From an uncultured Mollicutes bacterium (GTDB taxonomy: Bacteria; Bacillota_I; Bacilli_A; RFN20; CAG-826), in assembly GCA_945935945.1 (NCBI GenBank), contig CAMESA010000010.1, positions 1-20,143 of the forward strand: DNA of 20,143 bases. Direction: 5' to 3'. Made by a program: the position numbers and the translations under genes. How positions within the stretch are numbered: position 1 is the first letter of the stretch; each line of letters begins with the position of its first letter. Below, piece by piece: positions 12,803 through 20,143 of the stretch. Below the pieces are notes generated by a model. That model did not search any database. It saw nothing but the letters and a program-made list of their open reading frames with translations, and had not been told where the DNA came from.

Positions 12803-15409
12803 TTATTTATGATAAATAAACAAGGCGTCTAATAATTCGTTTAAATGACGAATGATATAGAGTGGAAATGGAATAGAGGCTTCAATGTCTTGTGTAATGA
12901 CCATTTTTCTCATTTTTTGAACGAACTTAGCAATTTCGATTTGCTCTTTTTCTTGGTGTTTAGATGGAATGTAAATTTGATGCATTCCTTGCACAATGAT
13001 GAATGCTGAGGGTCTTGCCCATTTTGTATCCATGACATTTAACCCAGCACCCGACATTGGGCGATCACCGATTAAATAGAATAATGCCTTTTCCTCGTTA
13101 CTTTGATAAATTCCTTTCAGTTTACCAAACGGATAAGTTCCATCTTCTTTTGCTTTTTTGTAGGTTAAGTAAGATGGGCTTTTGATTGAAGGAGACCAAT
13201 GAATAATCGTTGTTTGTGTTAAGTCTAACCCTAACTCTGTTTCAATCCAATTGTTCAATTTGGAAATATCAAATCTCACTAATTGATCTTCGATTCGACT
13301 ATCCCAAAAAACAGCCATCGAGTTTTGGATGTCTTTGAATTCGATGAAAGCTATTCTTAACCAATCCGTTTTCTCTCGATTTAGAATCAAGCGTTGCTTT
13401 TCCATTTCTTCTTGGTTTAACTTCTCTGGTTTTCCCCAACAAGATTCTAAATTTAAAACGTAATCACGACCTAATGTTTCATAAATTTTTTCACCTTCTA
13501 TCCAACTTGTATAAGGATAGACTTTATAAGAAAGGGTTGAACCTTCTACTTTTGTTAAACAAGGAATTTGGAATCCGTTGTCTAAATTGATTTTCGAAAG
13601 ACCGATAAGAGTGGTAAATGGACTATTGACTAACTCTTTTTCTAAGACCTTTTCAGCAAAAAAGCTTTTGGCTAATAAATCTTTGGAAGCCGATAATGTT
13701 CGATTAATCACATCCATCTTTAACTCGCGAGACTCTAATAAAGTGGGTTCAAAGATGAATTGAGTAGGAATCCCCATTTCCGCGAATAGTGTTCTTAAAA
13801 AGAATTTTGGGTCGCCTTCTTTTCCGATAAAGTTTCCAATTTCAATAAAGCAACTATCAAATGGATGGTTTTTAATTAGATGTTGCACCATAGCCTCCGT
13901 TTCCATTTCTGTTGCTGTTTTTGTTGTTTCTTTGGCGATAGGCTCTTTGAATAAGTTAAAATGAAGGGAGAAACCATCTTCTCGTTGATAATGATGTTTT
14001 TTTGAATCAACAATGACTGATGCTCCTAATAAAGCACGAGTAAACCCAATTAATCCTTTTTGTAACCAAGGATTTGAGACGAATAAGCCGATGGTTAAAG
14101 ATAATTTTTTAGCATGATTAAAGGGTTCTTTAGGGAGAATAATCTCTTTAGCCATTGCTTTTTCTTCTTCTTCTTGAGGGGTTAATAAGAAATCTTCTAA
14201 GCCATACGTATTAAAAATATCGATGCGATTAAATTTTGTATCTGTCTTAATTCCATTTCCTCCAATATTTAAGAGTGGATCCGACATACGAAGCCCTAAC
14301 GGTTGAAGTGATTGAGAAATAAACTCAAAAATAATTTCTTTCTCAGGCAATCCCAATCCATATTGTGTCGGTTTGGTTGCTTTTTTCTTTGTGCTTATTT
14401 TTTGGAAGCGATCACGCGCTTCGTTGGGAAGGGTGATTAATAATTGCATCTCGTTTGAATTAAACTCAAGGAGTTCTTTTTCTAAAAATTGATTTACATC
14501 GATACCTAATTGTTCACAGAAATACTGATCAGACCTTTTGTAAGGAATGACCTCTTCGATTGATTTCCTTTTTTTCTTTCGTAATGAAATTTGATTAAAT
14601 GATTTTGGAGTTGTCTCACTTGGAATTGCAGCAGACGTTAAAGGGGTATAGAAATAAGCATTGGTTGTCTTTGATTCTTTAAAGTATTGGTTAAAAGCAT
14701 TATTTGGTTTTTCAGTAATCCATACTTTTGTGTATGTTTTAAACTCTAATAACAAGATTTCCGTGTTTGGAATGGTTGTTAAAGTCGCATCTAAAGCGTA
14801 AGAGTAGGGAGTCCCTTTTTCAGGGAAATAAGGCAATGACATTACACTTGAACCTGACTCTGAAATCATGTGATGAAACGAGAGGTGAGGTGCTCCATCT
14901 AAAAATGGAATGTTTTTGTTTAATAGATAACTTAAAAATGTTTTTTCAATCACTGAGTAACCGTTCTTAAACTGGGTTCTATCTTTCAGTTGAACTAAAT
15001 TAATGGGTTCGAATGTGCCCCACTCTTCAAATGGTGCAAAATCTAACGCTAAAGGACTTAATCCTTGTTCTTTTGCTAACCATTCTGTCACATGTGCCTC
15101 TAATTCGTATAAATCTTCAGGGTTCATGGGATTTAAAGTATAGAACCAAAAATCTTGATTCGCTTCAATGACATTTAACCCTCCATGAAAGTGAATGACT
15201 TGATTTGGGTATAATGTCGCAGCAACTTTTAAAATCGTTCGTCCAGAAGCCCATTTTAATTTATTGCGTGGTGTTCCTTGTTGAAGTTGAACATCGATTA
15301 ACATATCTTTAAAGCATTCACTCACTTTAAACCCGTAAATCGTCATTTCTTCTAAAGTCTTTTCGTTTAAACGAAAAGATAAGACGTTTAAGCCTGTTTC
15401 TTTTTTCAT
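12803..15409 (-). CDS. pPIWI_RE protein (divergent bacterial PIWI/Argonaute-like family)
   Basis: 868 residues, third gene of the operon, with AGAGGA eight bases before the ATG. The N-terminal part (about 1-430) has the X-domain style region of this family. A PIWI-like region follows: SLTIGLFVSNP (436-446), FIEIGNFIGKEGDPKFFLRTLFAEMGIPTQF (521-551, read in pieces; DPK...LR...TQF is a family signature), and a C-terminal RNase H-like fold with LFYLIGDRPMSG (776-787) and PFPLYIIRHLNELL (847-860). The classic PIWI DEDX slicer set is not apparent. This is in keeping with the family, which is thought to bind guide strands and lean on the partner nuclease. The nuclease and helicase neighbours match the described three-gene island, predicted to restrict plasmids or phages through R-loops. 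Family call is firm; guide and target are unknown. Confidence 0.88.
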   Translation of the reverse strand: MKKETGLNVLSFRLNEKTLEEMTIYGFKVSECFKDMLIDVQLQQGTPRNKLKWASGRTILKVAATLYPNQVIHFHGGLNVIEANQDFWFYTLNPMNPEDLYELEAHVTEWLAKEQGLSPLALDFAPFEEWGTFEPINLVQLKDRTQFKNGYSVIEKTFLSYLLNKNIPFLDGAPHLSFHHMISESGSSVMSLPYFPEKGTPYSYALDATLTTIPNTEILLLEFKTYTKVWITEKPNNAFNQYFKESKTTNAYFYTPLTSAAIPSETTPKSFNQISLRKKKRKSIEEVIPYKRSDQYFCEQLGIDVNQFLEKELLEFNSNEMQLLITLPNEARDRFQKISTKKKATKPTQYGLGLPEKEIIFEFISQSLQPLGLRMSDPLLNIGGNGIKTDTKFNRIDIFNTYGLEDFLLTPQEEEEKAMAKEIILPKEPFNHAKKLSLTIGLFVSNPWLQKGLIGFTRALLGASVIVDSKKHHYQREDGFSLHFNLFKEPIAKETTKTATEMETEAMVQHLIKNHPFDSCFIEIGNFIGKEGDPKFFLRTLFAEMGIPTQFIFEPTLLESRELKMDVINRTLSASKDLLAKSFFAEKVLEKELVNSPFTTLIGLSKINLDNGFQIPCLTKVEGSTLSYKVYPYTSWIEGEKIYETLGRDYVLNLESCWGKPEKLNQEEMEKQRLILNREKTDWLRIAFIEFKDIQNSMAVFWDSRIEDQLVRFDISKLNNWIETELGLDLTQTTIIHWSPSIKSPSYLTYKKAKEDGTYPFGKLKGIYQSNEEKALFYLIGDRPMSGAGLNVMDTKWARPSAFIIVQGMHQIYIPSKHQEKEQIEIAKFVQKMRKMVITQDIEASIPFPLYIIRHLNELLDALFIYHK

Positions 15410-15417
15410 TTTTTAAT

Positions 15418-15423
15418 TCCTCT
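15418..15423 (-). promoter_or_regulatory. Ribosome binding site of the pPIWI_RE gene
   Basis: AGAGGA on the minus strand, eight bases before the ATG. It lies in a 65-base spacer after the helicase gene that holds nothing else recognisable. Confidence 0.65.
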
Positions 15424-15474
15424 TTCTTTTTCTTTTTTGTCTAATCATTATTAGAGTTAAGAATACGAAGGAAG

Positions 15475-18400
15475 CTATTTTCCTGCGTATTCTTTGTATT
15501 CGTTAACCATTTCTTTTAAGGCACGGTAAAATTCCTCGAATAGAGACTTTCCAAATGGATGTTGGTTGATGATGGCTTCTAAACTTCGCAACCAATAATC
15601 AAACATTGAATCCCCTTTTGAAGTTCCAATAAAATCCTTGTTATCACGAGGGCAAAAAGCACCATCACAGAAATAGACATCCGTACTATTTTGGTTACGT
15701 TGAGTTCGCCCAATCATCTGTTTGATTGGAACTAAGGCATCGGCTGAAATCCAAAGTTTCTCTTGTTCAGTCAAGTCATTCCAAAACCCTAAATAATAGG
15801 CATCATCAAAATTCATACTATTTCGTCGATAAGCCTCGTATAGTTTTTCGGAAGTGGTCAAATCAACATCGTTAATTAGATCTTCTAATACATAGTCATA
15901 AAGTGCGTGTGTTTTCCTCAAACTGTTTTCTAATGATAAAGGTTGAGGATATGGACGATTCAAGAAAAAGACCGATCCAAAATGAGAGTCTTGAAAATCG
16001 TTAAGTATGTTATATCCTCGGGCAATTGATTCTAATGAAACAACGAAAAACTGAGCTTCTTTATGTTTTTTGTTTTTCGCAATCCCTTCTACTTCTCTGC
16101 GAGTAATCGTAAAATCTCCTTCTCTTTCTTCTCGAACTAATCCAAGCGAATGATAACCTCTGGATTGCAACCAATGATGAACTCCCTCAGCTTCGTTATA
16201 ATTTCCAGTTACAATAATGCCTGGCTTTTTACCAAAAGTTGCAGCTTCTAAATAATTAATATTTTCATTATTTAACCCGTCTAAATGTTGTAAGATGTTA
16301 TAATAACGTTCCATTCGTTGCTCTGTTTTTGATCCACTACCAGAAACCGTTACATATGGCATTTCAGTAACACTTTTTTTATAATTTTTCATAGAAGTCG
16401 AAACAGTTGGAATATAATGAGCCGTAATCTTCCCTTCTTTTCGTATACTTCCATCTTCATTAATGGATTCTAATAAAAGATCAGGTTTTTTAATGAAATT
16501 ATATCTAAGAGAGTCGATCAGAAAACTTGTTCCAGATAATCCAATAACAGCAGGGCCAGGCTGACCTATATGTTCTTTGATGTTTGATAAAGTGAAAAGC
16601 ATTTTTCGTCCCATTGCATTATATTGGTAAAGTTTTAACTGATAACTGTCTTCACCTTCCCTTTCTTCAATCAAATATCCATATTTCATATCTTTTAATA
16701 AAGACTCGTAAGTAAAGACAGAGATTGGTGAAGGACTCATTTTTAAATCGTGTAAATCACTTGTTAAAATAGGGTTATTTGTTCTAATACGTTCGCATTC
16801 GGTTACAATCATTTTATAGAAACGGTCTAAATCAACTAAGACAATTAAAAGAGCCATCATTTCATAAATCATTTTTTTCTTTTTAGATGACTCATGTTTG
16901 AAATAAATAGACAATTCATTGAAGTAATTTTCGATTGATTCTAAAAACTCACTATATTCACGATAATCACCTTTGTTGTTTCGTTTTTCATAGTTTCTGA
17001 TAATTCGATCGTATGCTAAAAACCATTTATTTTGTTCTAAATTTGTTTGAAATTCTTTTTCACGGCTAGGTGTATAAAAATGAATGTTGGAAACACTTGT
17101 CAAAACTTTTAATTCCATCACAAGTTTTTTAATATTTTTTATTTCTGTTTTTTCCTTGTCGATTGCTTTGACTATTTGATACATTAAAGATTTAATTGTT
17201 AAAGTAGATCCTTTTATTTTTTGACAAACCTCTCCACAATTAAATAAAAGTTCGTTGAAGTGAACACGAGCATTTTCAAATCCAACCAAAGCTATACTTA
17301 ATCGCGGAGTCTCTTTAAAACGAGCTGTTTTTTCAATACGTGTTCTTAGTTGAGTTAAATCGCGTGAAAGTTCATAACCATTCAATAGATTACTCGATTG
17401 AATAAAAGTTCCGTCTAAAATATCTTGCGCTCCGTCAACTTCATCAAAGAAAATTAAATCTGTGTTGTCATATAAAATTTCAAAAAATGTTCGTTTGTTA
17501 GGATTGAAAGCTTGAGGGATGTTTCCGCTAATAACAGAGTGAATCGTTGTTACCCAAACTGTCGCTTTATTCATATCTCGATAACGTTTCATGCGACCAC
17601 ACTTCGTAATAAATGGACAGCAAACTGATGAACTGTCTCCGACATAAGATGACTTTAAATGGTTGCAAGGGGCTTCTTTTGTTTCAGACTGAAAATCACA
17701 TTGACTGCTAAGTATTAAACATTCTCCAGATACCCACTCTAAAAAATCAAATTCATCTTTAAGATAGTCTTCGATTGACATTTTGTTTATAACACTATGA
17801 AGATGCTTTTCGTCATCTTTACCTATGATTGGAATAGCGTTAATTCCCATATTGCGAAGTTTTTTAACTACATCAAAAACATTTGTCACTGTATGTTCAA
17901 TGATAGCGATTCGATTGGCATTTTGTTCTTCAAGAAAATAACGCGTCATTCCATATTTGAAATTTGATTTTCCAACACCTAATGCACCTAAGATATGGAT
18001 AACTCCTTTTAAATCTAAATGTTTCGTTTGGTTATTTTTGAAATTAAATTTAAGAAGAGGAAGATTTGAATTGTCTCCCTCAACATAACTCAACATACGT
18101 TTAATAGAGAAGTTTTCAGGAATAGATAGAGATATTTTTGATGTATAATTTGGAAGCTGATACGGTTTTAAATCTATGCCTTCTTCAATTATCTCAATTG
18201 TCGTCGATGAAAGAGAAATAGGGATTGTTTGCTTTTGATTGTTTTGCTGATTTAATTTAGGTTGAACATAAAGATATTTTCCATTATCCGATTCCATCAT
18301 CTTTAACGGAAGATCTTTTTTTGTTATGTGTTCCTCTAAAAAATCACGATATATAGTGAGACGATCAGTAGCACGAGTACATTGATCTATATCGTAAATC

Positions 18401-18891
18401 AATGCGAGTTTTGGTGTTTTCTCTTCTCTAAAAAGTCTTAATTGTTTTGGAAACTCCATATATTGTTGAACACGTTCATACCAGATAAGAGGATCGTTTG
18501 TAATTGGATAACGTAACATAAGTATGCGACGTAATTTTTGAGCTAATTTTTTATCTTTACTTTTTTCAAATGAAATAAGTGGTTCATTTTTTAAGATAAA
18601 TAATGAATTAGCTTCATTCAAAGGAAGATCACTTTGGATTAAATCAACAACGTAAAGAATTATCTCTGTTCGAATAAATCGATCCACTTCAATCATAATA
18701 TCTTGTTCGAATTTTGTTTTTGATATTTTGTGATTACAGACTAAAAACTTAATCAATTCATTATCTTGTGATAATTGTTTTTTAAGAGTCAACATATCAT
18801 TAGCTAATTCTAATGAATTAACTTTTCTTTGTTGATTCTTTGTTTTTTTAATTGATTTTGAAATACAAATTTGTTCTCCAGATTGACACAT
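15475..18891 (-). CDS. DinG-type superfamily 2 helicase of the pPIWI_RE island
   Basis: 1138 residues, second gene. A helicase core follows an N-terminal domain of about 290 residues. Walker A is GALGVGKS (302-309). A cysteine-rich stretch holds C391, C397, C409, C424, C425 and C431, the place and type of the iron-sulfur domain in DinG/XPD-like helicases. The DEAD-type box is DEVD (483-486). A long helical insert (about 500-760) is followed by GLSGTS (784-789), ESIARGYN (954-961) and QMIGRTQRNQ (1058-1067), motifs III, V and VI. It should unwind DNA or R-loops 5' to 3'. The start overlaps the nuclease stop by one base (TAATG), with AAGGTGA six bases upstream, so the two are translationally coupled. 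Confidence 0.9.
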   Translation of the reverse strand: MCQSGEQICISKSIKKTKNQQRKVNSLELANDMLTLKKQLSQDNELIKFLVCNHKISKTKFEQDIMIEVDRFIRTEIILYVVDLIQSDLPLNEANSLFILKNEPLISFEKSKDKKLAQKLRRILMLRYPITNDPLIWYERVQQYMEFPKQLRLFREEKTPKLALIYDIDQCTRATDRLTIYRDFLEEHITKKDLPLKMMESDNGKYLYVQPKLNQQNNQKQTIPISLSSTTIEIIEEGIDLKPYQLPNYTSKISLSIPENFSIKRMLSYVEGDNSNLPLLKFNFKNNQTKHLDLKGVIHILGALGVGKSNFKYGMTRYFLEEQNANRIAIIEHTVTNVFDVVKKLRNMGINAIPIIGKDDEKHLHSVINKMSIEDYLKDEFDFLEWVSGECLILSSQCDFQSETKEAPCNHLKSSYVGDSSSVCCPFITKCGRMKRYRDMNKATVWVTTIHSVISGNIPQAFNPNKRTFFEILYDNTDLIFFDEVDGAQDILDGTFIQSSNLLNGYELSRDLTQLRTRIEKTARFKETPRLSIALVGFENARVHFNELLFNCGEVCQKIKGSTLTIKSLMYQIVKAIDKEKTEIKNIKKLVMELKVLTSVSNIHFYTPSREKEFQTNLEQNKWFLAYDRIIRNYEKRNNKGDYREYSEFLESIENYFNELSIYFKHESSKKKKMIYEMMALLIVLVDLDRFYKMIVTECERIRTNNPILTSDLHDLKMSPSPISVFTYESLLKDMKYGYLIEEREGEDSYQLKLYQYNAMGRKMLFTLSNIKEHIGQPGPAVIGLSGTSFLIDSLRYNFIKKPDLLLESINEDGSIRKEGKITAHYIPTVSTSMKNYKKSVTEMPYVTVSGSGSKTEQRMERYYNILQHLDGLNNENINYLEAATFGKKPGIIVTGNYNEAEGVHHWLQSRGYHSLGLVREEREGDFTITRREVEGIAKNKKHKEAQFFVVSLESIARGYNILNDFQDSHFGSVFFLNRPYPQPLSLENSLRKTHALYDYVLEDLINDVDLTTSEKLYEAYRRNSMNFDDAYYLGFWNDLTEQEKLWISADALVPIKQMIGRTQRNQNSTDVYFCDGAFCPRDNKDFIGTSKGDSMFDYWLRSLEAIINQHPFGKSLFEEFYRALKEMVNEYKEYAGK

Positions 18892-20036
18892 TAATAATCA
18901 CCTTTAATTTCTTTCTTTAATAATTTAATAAAATCTCCTTCACTTATAACTTTAATACGACTAAGATTACGATTTTCTAGGTTTGTTCGAAGACGTTTTA
19001 AATATCGATCGGACGAAATTTCAATCCTATGTTTTGGAATTAAAAGAAACACGTCTTCTGATCGAATATCTGTTTGACGTGGACGAAGTAGTTTTTGGGC
19101 TTGCTTATATTCTTTGGCAAAATATTGTGCTAATGAACGAGGGTATTGATAGTCTTTTACGTCGATCCAAAATGTTCTTGTTTTCGTAACTACTTTTAAA
19201 TCGTAACTATCAAAATAAGGATACATCACAACTTCAATCACTCCAGGAATTGTAAGCAATAGATCTCGAAGACGTTGTTCACCGATATTCGGAATAACGA
19301 TAGATTTGACAACTTTCTCATCGAAACAATAAACTTCTTCTGTTATATTAAAAGACTTAGTTATTGGCTTGAAGAAAAAGTCTGTTTGTTTAAAATGACG
19401 ACATACTTTCGATGTTTCCAAATGTTCATTTGTCAAAGGATTTCCACAATAAGGACAAAATTCTTTAGATAATTTTTTATTACCAACAGAAACATAGAAA
19501 TTTTGAATAATTTCATCTTGCCATGAAGCAGGAATTTTAAGTTTCGTCATTCGACGTTTAAGATTGTTTCTTGTTTCGAAATTATTTTCCGCTGCAAAAA
19601 AAAAGCGACAAATCTCATAAAACTCTTCTTTCCCTGATTTAATGATTTTCTCTCGTAAAGCTACAATATGTTTTTGGATTTGTTCATGAGCATTATCTTC
19701 TGTAATAAGTTCTAAAATAGCCGGAGTCAACTGATTATAGCGACCTAGCGCAAACTCTTTTTGAAGTTCAATATCTAAATCTTGTGAAAGTAATGGAAGA
19801 TAACGAGAAATTGGTTGTGTTTTAAGATAGTTTACCAAGTCCCTTATTGTTTGAGGAATATCATCAACTACTCTACCATAACTTAGTTCCATGTATTGAA
19901 TTCGACGAATTAACTCCCTTGTTTTTTTAACTTTACTATATTTTTTATCACTTTTTTTGAACAAGCCTTCTCTCTCAATAAAATCTTTAATTAGATGTAC
20001 AATAATTTCTTCATCGGCTAATGTTGGTTGATTCAT
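18891..20036 (-). CDS. Restriction-endonuclease-fold protein of the pPIWI_RE island
   Basis: 381 residues, first gene of the operon, with AAGGAGGG five bases before the ATG. The N-terminal 190 residues are helical and fit the accessory domain of this family. A zinc-finger-like set follows: CPYCG (C194, C197) and VCRHF (C212, H214). The C-terminal nuclease has a PD-(D/E)xK core: D276/D279 in YFDSYDLKVV, then D292 and K294 in FWIDVKDY, and a later KQAQKLLRPRQ basic helix. It would be the DNA-cutting member of the pPIWI_RE system, working with the helicase and PIWI protein. No methyltransferase is next to it within the window, so self-protection would have to come from guide or R-loop specificity. 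Role inferred from family and operon. Confidence 0.88.
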   Translation of the reverse strand: MNQPTLADEEIIVHLIKDFIEREGLFKKSDKKYSKVKKTRELIRRIQYMELSYGRVVDDIPQTIRDLVNYLKTQPISRYLPLLSQDLDIELQKEFALGRYNQLTPAILELITEDNAHEQIQKHIVALREKIIKSGKEEFYEICRFFFAAENNFETRNNLKRRMTKLKIPASWQDEIIQNFYVSVGNKKLSKEFCPYCGNPLTNEHLETSKVCRHFKQTDFFFKPITKSFNITEEVYCFDEKVVKSIVIPNIGEQRLRDLLLTIPGVIEVVMYPYFDSYDLKVVTKTRTFWIDVKDYQYPRSLAQYFAKEYKQAQKLLRPRQTDIRSEDVFLLIPKHRIEISSDRYLKRLRTNLENRNLSRIKVISEGDFIKLLKKEIKGDY

Positions 20037-20061
20037 AATTTCCCTCCTTTTTACTCTTTAT

Positions 20062-20067
20062 ATTATA
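20062..20067 (-). promoter_or_regulatory. -10 element of the pPIWI_RE operon promoter
   Basis: A perfect TATAAT on the minus strand, 25 bases before the ATG. The -35 zone is poor and is occupied by the dyad at 20079-20091. Confidence 0.6.
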
Positions 20068-20078
20068 CAATAAAAAGC

Positions 20079-20091
20079 GAGTAGACTACTC
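20079..20091. promoter_or_regulatory. 13-bp dyad upstream of the pPIWI_RE operon
   Basis: GAGTAGACTACTC is a perfect inverted repeat around one base, overlapping where a -35 would lie. It is flanked by A- and T-tracts on either side, so it could be an operator or a small terminator insulating the operon. Confidence 0.5.
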
Positions 20092-20143
20092 TTTTTTTAT
20101 TTTAGAATATAAATTTAAGTCTTTAGTATAATGGTTTCATACA

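Noticed and set aside
13578..14970. Two plus-strand ORFs of 61 and 67 residues
   Set aside because: Antisense shadows within the pPIWI_RE gene, without ribosome sites.
18983..19472. Two plus-strand ORFs of 68 and 65 residues
   Set aside because: Antisense shadows of the nuclease gene.
20104..20132. Divergent plus-strand promoter at the right edge (TATAAT at 20127)
   Set aside because: No -35 is seen and the downstream gene is outside the window.

Overview
The window is AT-rich, with strong AAGGGGG/AGGAGG-type ribosome sites, intrinsic terminators and sigma-A-like promoters, so the host is probably a low-GC Gram-positive (Bacillales-like) bacterium. Phage-type nrdD/nrdG, many group I introns with homing endonucleases, a small sigma factor, a RuvC-like resolvase and a YonK-like protein point to a large phage, prophage or phage-plasmid rather than ordinary chromosome. 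No tRNA, rRNA, IS element or CRISPR array was seen.

Positions 1-5197 hold the 3' part (about 547 codons) of nrdD, the anaerobic ribonucleotide reductase. It is split into six exons by five group I introns. I read splice sites from protein continuity, P1 pairing to the upstream exon (U-G at the splice site) and a terminal intron G. Introns 2, 3 and 4 carry HNH-like, GIY-YIG and I-HmuI-type HNH endonucleases; introns 1 and 5 have no ORF. A free-standing HNH-like gene (5199-5816) follows, then nrdG (5813-6271) with a terminator, then a second NrdG-like radical SAM protein (6353-6859).

Positions 6863-8889 hold a hairpin-masked ribosome site, an unknown gene, a sigma-70-like factor, a 26-residue TatA-like membrane peptide, an acidic protein and a RuvC-like resolvase, ending in a terminator. 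A short promoter/hairpin/terminator unit (8892-8996) looks like a small RNA. It is followed by a coiled-coil protein with a DUF2325-like C-terminus, and by a small phage protein.

Positions 11403-12515 carry no convincing protein gene but contain many complementary helices, a long-range closing helix and two terminators. This is a candidate large structured RNA. A YonK-like gene follows.

Positions 12803-20036, on the minus strand, form a tight three-gene operon in transcription order: zinc-finger plus PD-(D/E)xK nuclease, DinG-type helicase with a cysteine cluster, and a pPIWI_RE protein. This is the bacterial pPIWI_RE three-gene island, predicted to restrict invading DNA, here apparently on a mobile element. 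Its promoter overlaps a 13-bp dyad, and a bidirectional terminator separates it from the convergent phage-like genes.
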